64,000 nucleotides of DNA, taken from positions 124,001 to 188,000 of the forward strand of contig JAKMXF010000199.1 of assembly GCA_024704765.1 (NCBI GenBank). Direction: 5' to 3'. This DNA comes from Oopsacas minuta (Eukaryota > Porifera > Hexactinellida > Lyssacinosida > Leucopsacidae). The notes under the pieces were generated by a model, which did no database searches, was not told the DNA's origin, and saw only the letters and a list, made by a program, of their open reading frames with translations. Shown here piece by piece: positions 21,190 through 32,450 of this stretch; positions within the stretch are counted from its first letter, which is position 1; every line of letters starts with the position of its first letter. The position numbers and the translations under genes were made by a program.

Positions 21190-22760
21190 TCAGATGGCTA
21201 CAGAACTTTCTATCGCATAAGTATTGAATACTTCTTTCCCCTTTTCGATATCAATTGGAGTGAAGGTTGTTGAAGCAGTAGGTGCTGAAGAGTTTGATCG
21301 GTTTCTCCACCGACACCATCATTTATATCCGTTAGGAAAGCCCGAATGATCCTCGGCCGCATGACTAACTAGTATATACAGACCAGGGCACATCTTGGTT
21401 GCTGTTGAACCATGATGTTGGTTGATAACAGTAGAATAATTGGCGGCATTATCGTTAGTCTTCTATTCAGATAGTGTGTGCTGTACAAAAGTATGATACC
21501 TTGTACTTGATTTTCTTCAGGTGCTTGACTAGATCGGTTTTAACTCTTCTTTTCATATCTTCATTATAGGATATGGATCAAACTCTGTCTGGTGCTGAAA
21601 GCTCTTTGAATCTCCGTACCCAACTGACACCGAGTAAACTGACGATTCTTTTATAAAGAGGGTCTCAAATCTTCTTGGTTGCTTCTGGCTCCATACTCTG
21701 ATCTGATGTAGTTTCTATTCCAGTTAGACTAATGACCCTCTAGCCACTTATCATACTCGGCCGGTCTATCTTTCCGTTTCTCCTCTTTCTAGGTAGAGTA
21801 CTTCTCATAGAGACATCTAGTGATATCCTAGTCCAGTACCTTTTTATTGTCAGTAGAGATAACAACACCTAAACCTATATTTGAATAAAGTCATCTGGTC
21901 TTCCAGGAGCTATCGAAGCTGATAGTAACGTTGATAGCATTAGGTTCAGGGAATGGTTCACATTCTACTCGTTGGTGTATCCGTTTGGCCACATCAGTCA
22001 TAGCGGTAGTTACTGAAGCCGTAGTAACAGCTTCCAAACAGTTTAGGTATGGAGATGGTATGTTTTAAAGTGGTGGAGGTATATCAAATATCGTAGAGAT
22101 GTGTAAATTACGCCAAGACATACCGGTTGAGTATGCAGCCATTACAGATCTTATAGTAACCTCATTTATCTCGCCGGGTGTAGATGTACATTGATACAGG
22201 CATGGTGGCTAGGTATATCGAGAGCGTATGGAGGGGAAGGGAGCATGTTCTTTATGGCATCTACTACGTTTGACTCTGAAGAAAGTTTGCCAGATATGGG
22301 TCTACTTTTCTTCGAATAGTACAACATTGCCATTACATTCGCTGCATCTGAAAGTAGAGGATAGTTATGCCAGAATTCCACCATCAAGGAGTCTCATGCC
22401 AGTTGGTTGGTGCGTAATTCTCTCGATTCCTCCTTGAGGAGGACAGTGATAGTACAGGTCTAGAAAAGTCTTTGGTGGAATGCGAAATATTTAATGTATC
22501 TGCTGTGTGGAAGGACCCTTGTGAACTTCTAACTCCTTCGTTTATGGACTTTTTACAAAGCCCTTCTACTTGATCAAAAACATCGGTAGAACTGGCTTTG
22601 ACACCTGAATGCCTGCACCCGAAGAAGCAGTTTCGACTTCGAGGGCGACCGCGACCTACGTGCTTAGTGGTTAGTGAAGATTGGAGTCCTTGAGGTTGTG
22701 ATGCCACAGATGCAGATGACAAATCGAGAATAGGACCATCCTGATATCCCCGGAGTAGCT
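21190..22760 (-). pseudogene. Mutator-type transposase-domain relic (PF20700-like)
   Basis: On the - strand a broken reading frame gives AINVTISFDSSWKTR, then NIGLGVVISTDNKKVLD, then AEYDKWLEGH. This is the order of the animal Mutator-like transposase domain: S.DG.W..RGH.S..G.V......G.VLD......C.......EY..W...H. Upstream in the protein, GMSWRNLHISTIFDIPPPL matches the G.....F....N.PPPL region before it. N-terminal open stretches at 22722-22384 and 22387-22166 contain a GRPRSRNC segment and no clear domain. The first Asp of the expected DDE series is present (SFDSSWK). Stops and frame changes show decay. Ends and TSD were not found. The region is noticeably richer in GC than flanking intron. 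Confidence 0.7.
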
Positions 22761-23389
22761 GGACTAATTGGTGGCTGTGAAAGTGTAGGTTCAGAAAACT
22801 GAGAGGTGGTAAGATAGTATGGCTGTGTATCAGAAGTTAAAAGTAGTCCGCGTCTAAATCTGTAGAACTTGATGTGGATAAATTATCACCATGCTCTCTT
22901 AGAATATGTACATCGAAACTTGTTTCACTTGATAACATTGGAATATGGGATATCAGTCTATTGAGCAAATATTGATCCAAATGTAAATCAAACAAACAAA
23001 AAGCATAGTACATGAAACAATAGAACGATTTTCATCCACAGAATTAGATATGGAATCCCGAAACAGTAAATACGAACCACCCACACATATATAGGTAATG
23101 CCATTGGCACGTCTCCCCTAAAAAAATGTTCGAAAAAGCAGGACATGCTTTATATATCGGAACTGTTGACAAGTATGAGTCAGTACCATAGGAACATGGC
23201 TCAGTATGGTAGGCTCATGTGTTCAATGCTCAGTAAGATAATTGATATCTCAATATAATACTACTAATCTCCACAGGATGTAAAATGTTATAACATAGAT
23301 AAATATATTAAAATGAGTACGCTTAACACAATATAAATTATGAATATAGGATTTCACTACTTACCCTGGGACTGGGCAATGGGGAATGA
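22761..23389. other. Intron, nothing recognised
   Basis: Non-coding AT-rich sequence between the Mutator-type relic and the intact hAT. Confidence 0.5.
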
Positions 23390-23397
23390 GACATACT

Positions 23398-26114
23398 CAT
23401 AGGCGTAGCGTAAGTATGGCAAGGTGGGGCATGTGCCCCACCACTTTTTATGCAACTAATCTAATGAGACTTTATATTTACAAATTAGTTTGGGCACGTA
23501 GTATTTCGCAATGGCTGCTCAGATCGAGAAAGACTCGGAGACTGAGATAGCTAGGGACAGTGAAAGCGAAAAGAAGACTCAAAGTACAAATTTCAAACAG
23601 GCATCACTCTTTACATTGTGGGGGGGATCCGGGAGAGATTCAGCTTCAAAGGACAGCGAGACAGCCAGTGCCGACTCGCAAGAACCCGTTGAAGGTATTG
23701 ATTCACCAGGACAGAACCAAAATTCCGATTCGAGCAAACAACTTGAACGTATCGTCAGTGATGGTCACAGTGGTGGAGAGTCAGACCCTCTAGATCCAGC
23801 CAATGGTCCAATTGCTGCTAATCAATGGGAGGGGCCATATCAACCAAACGATGTGTGCTTCCCTAGCAGACAATTGGGAGAGAGTCTGCGAAGTTTCCGA
23901 TCTGAGTGGTTTGTTGGTCGCCCTTGGTTAGAATACAGTGTAAAGCTTGACTCTGCCTTTTGCTTTCCATGTCGGCTGTTTGCTGCAAGTCACCCAGGGT
24001 GTGGAGAGCCAGCATTTACGCACACAGGGTTTCGCTTCTGGAAGAATGCAACTGAGAGATTCAGAAATCATAATGGTACAATTGTGCATCATTCTGCAAT
24101 GACTGCCTGGACTTTAGCCAAGACACAGAAAAACTCCATTGCTTCTCAGCTTAGTTTATCACACAAGGCACAGGTTGAGAAGAATCGTGCACACCTACGA
24201 ACTATTTCTGAGACTATTCTTTTTCTTGGGAAGCAGAACATTCCATTACGGGGTCATGATGAGGCAGAGTCATCGATTAACCGTGGCAATTTTCTCGAAA
24301 TTCTGGCATTACGAGCTAAGGATAATAAAGACCTACTTGGTTCCCTTTTTTCGCACCGAATCAAATATACCAGTCCTCAGATTCAAAACGAACTGATTTC
24401 TATCATTGGGCGTTTGATTCAAGAACAAATTGTGAAAGAAGTACATGACAGCCAATACTTTGCAGTGATGGTCGATGAAACTATGGACATTGCCAACATT
24501 GAACAGGCTGCCGTTTGCGTACGCTACCTTTCTATAAAAGGTAGCAACGCTATTATACAAGAACGTTTTTTGGGATTCTGGAAATGTGCCAGCACAACTG
24601 GTGAAGCATTGTATAATCTCCTGAAGTCTGTCTTATGTGAGCTAACTCTGTGCCTTCATAATGTGCGAGCTCAGTGTTACGATGGAGCAGCAAACATGCG
24701 AGGGAAATATTCTGGACTTGCTTCAAGGGTACAAGAGGAAGAACATCGAGCGTTATATATACACTGTCATGCTCACCAATTAAATCTTGTTCTTTGCGAA
24801 GCTTGCATGAACATCAGAGAAGTCAGAAATGCCTTGGATACTGTCTCCACACTATATAGTTTTATTGAGGGTTCTGCAAAGCGTCATCATCTGTTTCATG
24901 AAATACAAGAAAAGTTGGGAATTAGTCGATCAGTTACATTGAAAGCACTGTGCGAAACACGTTGGTCATGTCGTTACAGGGCTATACATGCAGTGAAGCT
25001 AACATACTCTGCCATTCTCCAATCTTTAGAAGACATTGCTGAGCATCATGCTGCCAAGTCAGGTGCTGATGCTGCATCTCTTTTGAGACACATTTCAACC
25101 TTCGATTTCTTAATCATGATTGAGATTTTGGACTACCTATTTGCAATTACTGATTCCTTTTCTCGTGAACTGCAGTCTCAAAATCTTGACATATCTTCTT
25201 TACAAGGGAAAATACAAAGTGTAATAGACTCTCTAACTTGTATCAGAAATGGGGACTTCTTCCACCATCTTTGGAGTAGTGCAGAAAAACTTGCTGAGGA
25301 CCACCAACTAGACCCACCATCAGAGCCTCGAAGGCGGAAAGTTCCCAGATGCTTTGACGATGGATCACAAAATCATGATTACTCGTCTGCTGAGGACCGT
25401 TATCGGACAGCTGTCTTCTATGCTACAATTGATATCCTCTTATCAGAACTGAAAGAACGCTTTGCAGAGAATGATTATGAAATATTGCGTAATATTAATG
25501 AAGTGCTACTGAAATGGCAGCCAAATTCACACCTCATACAGAAATTGTCTGAGTTTTACGACTTTGATAGTCATCAACTGGAGTGTGAAATGAGAGTTTT
25601 CTATTCATACGTAAAAAATAATATTATTAAAGACACCCCGAGTGTTCTAGATCTGGCTCAGCTATTCGTGGATGAGAACCTGAATGTGATGTTTCCCCTA
25701 GTATGGAAACTGATCCTAATAGCTGCATGCATACCTGTATCCACAGCATCTCCAGAGCGGTCATTTTCTGCATTGAGGAGACTAAAAACATACCTTCGGA
25801 GTACAATTGGGCAACAGCGATTGAGTGGATTGGCTTTAATGAACATTGAGGTTGAGGTAGCCAGAAGTTTGGAAACAGAACTTGACTTGATTGTGGGCAA
25901 GTTTGCTTCTTCAAGTCAGCGGCGCTCTGAATTTTATTGATATTGTTTTAGTACATAATTATATAGCATAGATTCATGTATACGATTAGTTGTGTTAATT
26001 AGAGTTTCGCAATGGAATATCCCTGAGCGGCTGAGCTTCCCTGTTTTGCGCGCGGGATGGGGAAACTCCCCTTGTATGTGCCCCACCACTCACTTGGTCC
26101 TAGCTACGCCTATG
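23398..26114 (+). mobile_element. Complete, apparently intact hAT transposon, 2717 bp
   Basis: Inverted termini CATAGGCGTAGC (left) and GCTACGCCTATG (right). Both are followed inward by a TGGTGGGGCACAT-type subterminal motif, which at the left forms a GTGGGG..CCCCAC palindrome. A perfect 8-bp duplication GACATACT flanks it (23390-23397 and 26115-26122). A single uninterrupted transposase ORF fills the interior. Perfect TSD, matching termini and an open ORF make this the youngest-looking autonomous element in the window. Confidence 0.97.
23511..25940 (+). CDS. hAT transposase, TTF-finger/DUF4371/dimerisation type, 809 aa
   Basis: Cut-and-paste transposase acting on the CATAGGCGTAGC termini. 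It starts at ATG 23511, about 110 bp inside the left end. Residues 1-105 are Ser/Glu/Asp-rich and include QASLFTLW at 30-37, which resembles a PCNA-interacting peptide. A TTF-type zinc finger spans about 130-195 (EWFVGRPWLEYS, AFCFPCRLF, HTGFRFWKNA). The DUF4371-like RNase H core has FAVMVDETMDIANIEQA (first Asp, near 320) and CYDGAANMRGKYSG (second Asp, near 390). HCHAHQLNLVLC and CETRWSCRY follow. The C-terminal hAT dimerisation domain reads ASPERSFSALRRLKTYLRS (near 750) and carries the catalytic Glu of PERSF. Length is usual for ZMYM1-like hAT transposases. No frame break is seen. An exapted host gene is unlikely given its own TSD and termini. Confidence 0.93.
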   Translation: MAAQIEKDSETEIARDSESEKKTQSTNFKQASLFTLWGGSGRDSASKDSETASADSQEPVEGIDSPGQNQNSDSSKQLERIVSDGHSGGESDPLDPANGPIAANQWEGPYQPNDVCFPSRQLGESLRSFRSEWFVGRPWLEYSVKLDSAFCFPCRLFAASHPGCGEPAFTHTGFRFWKNATERFRNHNGTIVHHSAMTAWTLAKTQKNSIASQLSLSHKAQVEKNRAHLRTISETILFLGKQNIPLRGHDEAESSINRGNFLEILALRAKDNKDLLGSLFSHRIKYTSPQIQNELISIIGRLIQEQIVKEVHDSQYFAVMVDETMDIANIEQAAVCVRYLSIKGSNAIIQERFLGFWKCASTTGEALYNLLKSVLCELTLCLHNVRAQCYDGAANMRGKYSGLASRVQEEEHRALYIHCHAHQLNLVLCEACMNIREVRNALDTVSTLYSFIEGSAKRHHLFHEIQEKLGISRSVTLKALCETRWSCRYRAIHAVKLTYSAILQSLEDIAEHHAAKSGADAASLLRHISTFDFLIMIEILDYLFAITDSFSRELQSQNLDISSLQGKIQSVIDSLTCIRNGDFFHHLWSSAEKLAEDHQLDPPSEPRRRKVPRCFDDGSQNHDYSSAEDRYRTAVFYATIDILLSELKERFAENDYEILRNINEVLLKWQPNSHLIQKLSEFYDFDSHQLECEMRVFYSYVKNNIIKDTPSVLDLAQLFVDENLNVMFPLVWKLILIAACIPVSTASPERSFSALRRLKTYLRSTIGQQRLSGLALMNIEVEVARSLETELDLIVGKFASSSQRRSEFY

Positions 26115-26122
26115 GACATACT

Positions 26123-27599
26123 TTAGAGATAATTATGTCACATTCCATTGAAATTTACTTCTACAATTTTAATGGGGAAATATACTATAAAGTTTCTTGT
26201 AATTTTTTAGGTTCAACCAATTACCTTATTGCACATCAATATCATTGAAAACAGTCATTCCTATCGATATTGACCCCAAAATCTCTGGTTAAATGACATA
26301 TATATTTGAAATTATAATTGGGGAATGGGGGTGTTGTCAAGAGATTGGCCGCCCACTTATATAGAGGTTCTACTGTATATTTATTGACAATTATTATCAT
26401 TGAAGAAATGTGTAATATATTTTTGGGTTTGTTTGTGCTTTCACAGTAGTGGAATTTTAACATTGGATATTTTTAACGAACTTTCGTGCAAAAATATATT
26501 ATAAATATTCGGTTGTTGCTGTACAATAGAAATATAAACTATACAATTTCCCCAAAATCCTGCAAACATCTACGATTGTGGAATATTCTTGTATGTGGTT
26601 TGTATTTACATACTGTACAAAGTATTTGTATTTGTATTTGAAATTTCTCAACCTTTGTATTTGTAATTAAATACTTTTCTAAGTAATTGACCCAATTTCT
26701 AATCCATAGTCCACTGGCTTTACCTATTCATCCGACCCTGTGTACCAGATCCCTCGCTACAGGTAAATTTGCGGGAACACTATATTAATATAATTCATTT
26801 TAGGCTGTGATTGCCGGAAACGGTGCGCAACTTTTCTTCTTGAGGTACCGGCAGCAAGTTGGATGTGGTTTAACCCATTTTGATGTAAAGGCACATATTT
26901 TCAAGGCTATGCCAGTGGCGAAAATCTACCAATAATAGTGGTTAAGAAAGAAAATAATGGAGAATTAATGTACAAATTGCAATAGGATCATCTACCAACA
27001 CAAGTCATGGTCGCATATTTTGAACCCACTCGGTTGTCCAAATTATATTATCCCATTGGATTTTCATTAAATCAATTTCTCTTAATATGTAGTCTCGTTA
27101 TTCTCGACAAGTTTTTTGGTCCTGTGGGGATCACAATAAGCGACCGACTGCAACCCTGAGTGTAATAGGTAAATACATGGACGGACTGCCTCGTAAGCTG
27201 TATCTACATGTACACTACACAGGAATAAAAATTTTTACATTCTAATCATACAAAATTCTAAAATAGCTATTTAGGATAATCTTTGTAGCGAAATAATACC
27301 AGATAAACTTTCGATATTCAGGCCCTATAAGAGGGTAAAATGATAGTGAATGTGTGTATTTGCTTAACAACACAATGTTGATTAAATTACAATTACTTCG
27401 TTTATTTGAGATATAAAATGAAGAAATAAATATATTAAAAATGTCCCACATATATTGCTATATCCAATAGTCTTAGCAACCTAGGTTGCTAGAAATCATT
27501 CAGCGACCTAGGTTGCTAGTTAGACAGGCTATTATTATTTTCATTTCAAATGAATATATTACCAAGATGAATTTAGTTGTAAAGAGGGTGTCCATTTTC
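26123..27599. other. Intron with transposon-terminus scraps and two short palindromes
   Basis: At 26342-26378 the sequence ends ATATAGAGGTTCTACTGTAT, the look of a pogo/Tigger right end, with no partner nearby. At 26625-26680 GTATTTGTATTTGTATTTG repeats occur. At 27474-27491 TAGCAACCTAGGTTGCTA is a perfect 18-bp palindrome, and a near copy follows at 27502-27517. No gene is supported. Confidence 0.4.
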
Positions 27600-28662
27600 A
27601 TGTTCTCAATTCCTGATTTTTTTCTTACTATTGAATCCAGTTTTATTTTTATTTTCACCTAGAAATCTTAATTCATAGTCCGCATCTGTTATGATATTTG
27701 TTGTAATGTTAAAGTTACTTGTATTCTTAGTGAATAAATGGGTCTTAAGTGTTATTGAAAGTGTCAATGGAGGTAGAGTTTCTGACATGAACTAAAAGAG
27801 AATTCCGAAGCCGTGGGGCTGCGATAGAAAACTACTGATCCCATAGTTCCGTAATCTTGATCTAGGCTGCTTAAGTTGATTAGTACTAGATGATCTGAGA
27901 TTATAAGGATTTTCACATAGGTGAATCAAGTCACATAATATCCTCGACAATGACCATAAATAACTTTATAGGTAACCAAGAGTATCTAAGATTCCATTCT
28001 TGGTAGCCAATGAAGGCTCTCTAACACCGGAGTAATATGATCAAATTTCTTAGTTCCTGAAACTAAGCGGGCCGCAGATTTCTGAAGTATTTGTAGTCTA
28101 TTGAATACTTTATCAGGGAAACCAAAAAAACGAATTATAGTGGTCTAGTTTACCTCTGTTCAACTAATGAACCAGTTCTTCTTTGAGTTTTTGTCAAGAT
28201 ATTTAGCAATGTATTCAATACTTAAAGGTAAAGCAGCAGAACTACAAAATTTGCTCATATGCTGATTCATTGATAGATTATTATCCCAAATAACACCCAG
28301 AATGCGTAACCTCACAGGTCTCTAAGATTCAGATATCGATCAAAAAGATACAGTTTGTTCAAAACCTAGGTGGAGTGATAGAGTAGTATCTCTACTTCCA
28401 TAGTATCAATTATTTACAATATTTCATCGCAAAACGAATTTTGTCATAATTTTATTTTTTCACCAAATTCTTAACTGTGGTATTTACTCTTTGAATTCAA
28501 TTATGCCAATTTGTAGTGTTAAATATATTTTAAGAATATCTCCTTTACTTGTAATTTCTTCACAACCTTATAAGTATCTATTCATACGCCCTCCCTATTG
28601 AACTATATTTGTTGTAAATATGCATATTTGATACCAAAATAATAATTACAAAATGGCATCTG

Positions 28663-28878
28663 GTGGTACAATTTCAATTTGAACATATGAAAGCGCGGCA
28701 GATGGTATGTCGTAATTGTTGTGTTAAAGTGGGAAACAATGGGTTAAATTTGTCTCCAATGCTATTAAAAATATACACAGAGTTTATATCAGACAGCATC
28801 GACCATCTCAGCTGCATATTACCGACAGTCATCTGTAAGACTTGTGTAATTTGGCTTGAGAAAAGAATAAGAGTTTGA
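28663..28878 (+). pseudogene. N-terminal zinc-binding fragment of the nested element
   Basis: About 71 residues with CRNCC near the start and ICKTC near the end, around ILPTVICKTC. The C-X2-C..P..IC-X2-C layout resembles the N-terminal zinc-binding part of an uncharacterised class of animal transposase-like ORFs. It lies inside the left half of the 28313-29830 element. Only about 280 bp separate it from the next fragment, so the central part of the protein is deleted. Confidence 0.45.
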
Positions 28879-29154
28879 TTGCTTGAAATATTCCGAAACC
28901 TTATTCTTGGACCTTGCCAATAAAGAACACCAGACTCTATGATGTGTTTTTGAATCTATGTCTGAAGATGATATATGTATACATCAGGATAGTTTGAAAA
29001 TCTATAACATCGGAAAAAGTAAACACCATGGCGCGGAAGTTTCGAAGGGAATTCAATGCGATTACTACTGGAACATCATGGAGATCTGTTTTTGAATATG
29101 AATTATCATGCCTTCATAGCATTATGAAGATTTGATTATGTAGTATCTTCGTGT

Positions 29155-29655
29155 TTGGGCAGAGCCAGATCTACTCCAGAGTTTCATGAAAGGATCTTTG
29201 AATTTGAAGAAGCATACAAAATGTGTGGGATTTCTTGGACCATGAAAGTACACATAGTATGCCGACATTTCGTTCCCTTTCTGCTAAAATATTTGCATAC
29301 AGATAATGGATTGGGTGTAGTATCAGACCAGGCATCAGAATCTAGTCATCATCATTTTAACAATGTGTGGAAAAGATACAAATCCGGTGAGGATACGGAA
29401 GAATATGGTGAGGGATTATTCAGCGCAGTATATGCGAGTTCGATTTCATATCTCTTGCTACTGATAATGCTGCAGCTGTTTGGGAAGAATTACAAGATGA
29501 AACTGAGATCGATTAATTTGATAAATTACAAGTACACTGATATTATAACATGTGAACAAATATATTTCCAATATTTTAGCTTATGTCAAGATTTTCATTA
29601 TGGATTTGTATTAAACACTACTAATTGGCATGTATTGAATTCAAAGAATAAATAA
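29155..29655 (+). pseudogene. C-terminal transposase-like fragment of the nested element
   Basis: Reads FHERIFEFEEAYKMCGISWTMKVHIVCRHF, then GLGVVSDQASESSHHHFNNVWKRY. The SWTxKVHI...GLG..SxQAxExxHxxFxxxWxxY pattern is one I associate with the C-terminal part of uncharacterised transposase-like ORFs in invertebrate genomes. The family name is not secure. The final residues run into the right inverted arm. No ATG opens the frame at the fragment start, in keeping with an internally deleted copy. Confidence 0.5.
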
Positions 29656-32450
29656 CACACAAAATAAGTGTTAGAAATGAAGTGGAAAATACAATTGTTA
29701 CAAAATTTGTTTGCTTACGAATAATTTTAAAAGATTCATATTTTGGAGGTAGAGATACTACTGTATCACGCCAGCTAGGTTTTGAACAGACTGATATTTT
29801 TGATCGATATCTGAATCTGAGAGACACGTGACCTGTTACAGGCTGCAAAATTGTAGAGCAAATCTCAATACAAGTACATGCAGGTGTAGGCTTAAATTCG
29901 GAAGAAAATACAAGAAATTATACTTTGAATTAAAAAATTACTTATTAACAGTGAACCAACTACACAAATCATCTAAACAATCCTCAAGAGAGTGTAAAAG
30001 TTTTCACGTTTTGATTGCTGTATTGAAAAGTAAATTTGAGTATCACTTGCATAAATGATTCCAGTCGATCCTTCCGCTCTAATAATATCTTCTACTGGAG
30101 ACATGTATAGATTAAATGTAATTAACCAAGCACAGATTATTGAAGAACCCCAAACTTCGTAATGATAGAACCTGAGCCTGCACCGTTGATATCAACAATC
30201 TGTTCCCTACTAGTCAAATGGGATTCAATCCAATCCAGGACTTTTCCAGACCATCCAATTCTGAACTTTTAGCGTTCAATAAGAATACTGCGATCAACTA
30301 TATTAAAAGCGCTGATAGATCCAGACAAACTAAAGCAACCTCCTTACTGGCATCAAGTGAACAACTTTATCAAAGCAGTTCTAGCTGAATGAAATATACG
30401 ATAAGCATATTGCATGCTAGGGTACAGAAAATTATTAATGAAATATATGTCTGATTGATCGTAAGCAACTCTTTCAATTATTTTTTATAAAAACGGTATA
30501 TTGGCAGTTGGTGTATAATTAGACACCTCATTTGCCTCAAGAGAGAATGTTTAATCAAAAGGTGTAATCAATGATTGTTTTAGGAGTTTCGGAAAACAGC
30601 TGCTGTAGAGAGGTATTAGCAATGCGGAGAAGAGGAATATATAGAGTATCAAGGCATAATTTAAGGACACACGTAGGACTGGAAACAGAACCACATGATT
30701 TATTTGACGCCTTTTTAATAAATTGATATAAGTCACTCGATATCACTTCCATAAATCCAGTGAAATTATGACTACAATAGACAATATCAGTTGTACTACA
30801 TCATTGCTTGTCTGCGAAAAGTCATTTCTGAGTGTATCAATTTTGGAAACAAAAACTCAGAGAATATTTCACAGTGATACATTAGACTGAGCTTCTGTCA
30901 GAATATGTGCTTTATCAGCCGTTAATCTAGGAACCAATCGAAAAAGCTTCTTATCATTGTCACAGCTCTCAAATTTCCTAAATAATGTACTCGTTTAACA
31001 TCTTCCAGTAGTTCCCTATAAACACGACATTTATTTCTGAACAACACGAAATTTTCAGATGCTCGTTCCTAAATATAGTTTCTTTAAAGTCGCCGCTTAA
31101 TTTCTCTAAGATCACTTGTATGCCACTGAGAAAACGGTCGGCTTGTCATAATTTTATGAGTTAGTGGGGCGTGAAATCCAGAACAGCCCATAGGTTATGG
31201 TTATACTTATCGACTAAATAGTCAGCATGATCATCATCAGAAGACTCAGCACCAAAAAGTCTTTAGCTTCAAATCATGTATAACTTCATCAATTTTGATT
31301 GACTTGATCTTCCTCGTGGTTATCTTAATGAAATGCAAACGAGGAGAAGGGAAACAAAGTTTAGAAATAACATAAAAGTGATCCGAAATGTGTCAGAAAA
31401 GGTTTGTGTTGAAATAATATAATCAGAGTCCTTCTACTTTGTAATAACAAAATCCAGGGTATGGCCACACCGATGAGTTGGACCATAAACATGTAAGTCA
31501 AACGTGGTCAATATTTCATTGAAGAGTATGGTGTGTGGATTAGATGGAGCATCTAACTGAATATTTAAATCATCAACCAAAATTACTTTATTGCTAGAGG
31601 TAAATAACCCGTTCAATTAAATAGGAGAACTCTGGAATAAATTGAGCTAATGTCAACCCATTTGGATAGAAGCTGGCGGACGGTAAATTGAGATAATTCT
31701 GAAAGATACTTTTCTCGTTGACATAGTCAATCTAAGTGCTCAAAAGAAAAATATTTTGGCCCTATATTCTTAATAGAACTCAATCCAGGGCTAGGAATGA
31801 CTGCAATGCCACCCCCACGAGCAGGATGTGAAAATTTAGTTATCTTGTGAAGAGGTAGAAGGCCACTGAGGATAGAAAGTGAATAATCATTATCATACTA
31901 CAGCCAAGTTTCACAGATAACTGAGACATCTAACTAATTCGAGGTAACCATTGCAGGCACAGACATAATCTTGTTTTTACTGAGCCTGCGTTCCGTATAC
32001 CAATTTTACAATCATGCTGTCTATGAGCACGCCATACATATGATAAATTCGAGAAATTACGGCATCTGTGACCAGAAACTTCGATTCCAAAGCACAGGTT
32101 TTTGTTCCGTTTAAAACACGGATAGTTCGGTCTTGCTTTGTAAATAGGACTGATACATCGTATATTCTGTATATCCTTTCTGCACTCTCTAACCTTAAAA
32201 CTATAGTGCCACCCTCTTCGTTTAAGATACAAAAGGCAATCATTTACACCACAGGAATCCTGATTTAATAAATAAAAGTAAGAGATTACGTTAGGGCGTA
32301 AAAAACTAAAAGAGAAATTGAAAAGAAGAGAGAACAAACAAATAGCATATAGAGCATACTTAACAGGATAATCCAAACAAAAAATTATCTAATTAACTAA
32401 CCTTTTTTAAGAAGAATTTGTAATGAAGTTTTGATTACGCGGATGGTTGT

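Larger units (their letters stand above)
28313..29830 (+). mobile_element. 1518-bp DNA transposon with about 230-bp inverted termini, nested in the LINE
   Basis: The left arm (28313 to about 28545) and right arm (about 29600-29830) are diverged inverted repeats. Each begins CAC, then GTCTCT, AGATTCAGATATCGATCAAAAA, and continues to TCTTTGAATTCAA and GCCAATT. ACCT occurs on both sides (28309-28312 and 29831-29834). Removing the element and one ACCT rejoins the LINE as FAACNRLRILGVIWD in one frame, which supports the boundaries. The core encodes fragments of an unfamiliar transposase-like protein. CA..TG-type ends with a 4-bp TSD would suit an Academ-type element, but I cannot confirm that. Confidence 0.85.
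27600..32450 (-). pseudogene. CR1-like non-LTR retrotransposon (LINE), split by a nested insertion
   Basis: Reads on the - strand in LINE order. The 5' part at 32376-31930 ends KIGIRNAGSVK. The endonuclease lies at 31900-31434, with RGGGIAVIP, VDDLNIQLD and PTHRCGHTLDFVI. The linker near 31130-30990 is RNKCRVYRELLEDVK. The reverse transcriptase has CLDLSAAFNIVDRSILIER (near 30300-30350), GVLQ.SVLGPLLFNLY and IYASDTQIYF (the YADD position, changed, near 30045). The C-terminal part at 28308-27620 has LRILGVIWDNNLSMNQHMSK, LQILQKSAARLVSGTKKFDHITPVLESLHWLP and SITLKTHLF. A 1518-bp element splits it at 28313-29830. There are many other stops, so it is dead. The motif series fits the CR1/L2 group. 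It lies within the RERE intron, antisense to the gene. Confidence 0.85.

Noticed and set aside
22384-22722. A 112-residue basic ORF as a host gene
   Set aside because: It is continuous with the N-terminal side of the Mutator-type relic on the same strand and has no domain of its own.
25627-25914. Open stretches antisense to the intact hAT C-terminus
   Set aside because: They are shadows of the conserved dimerisation-domain codons on the other strand.
23511-25940. Domesticated ZMYM1-like host gene
   Set aside because: The ORF sits inside matching terminal repeats with a perfect 8-bp duplication, so it is a transposon gene.
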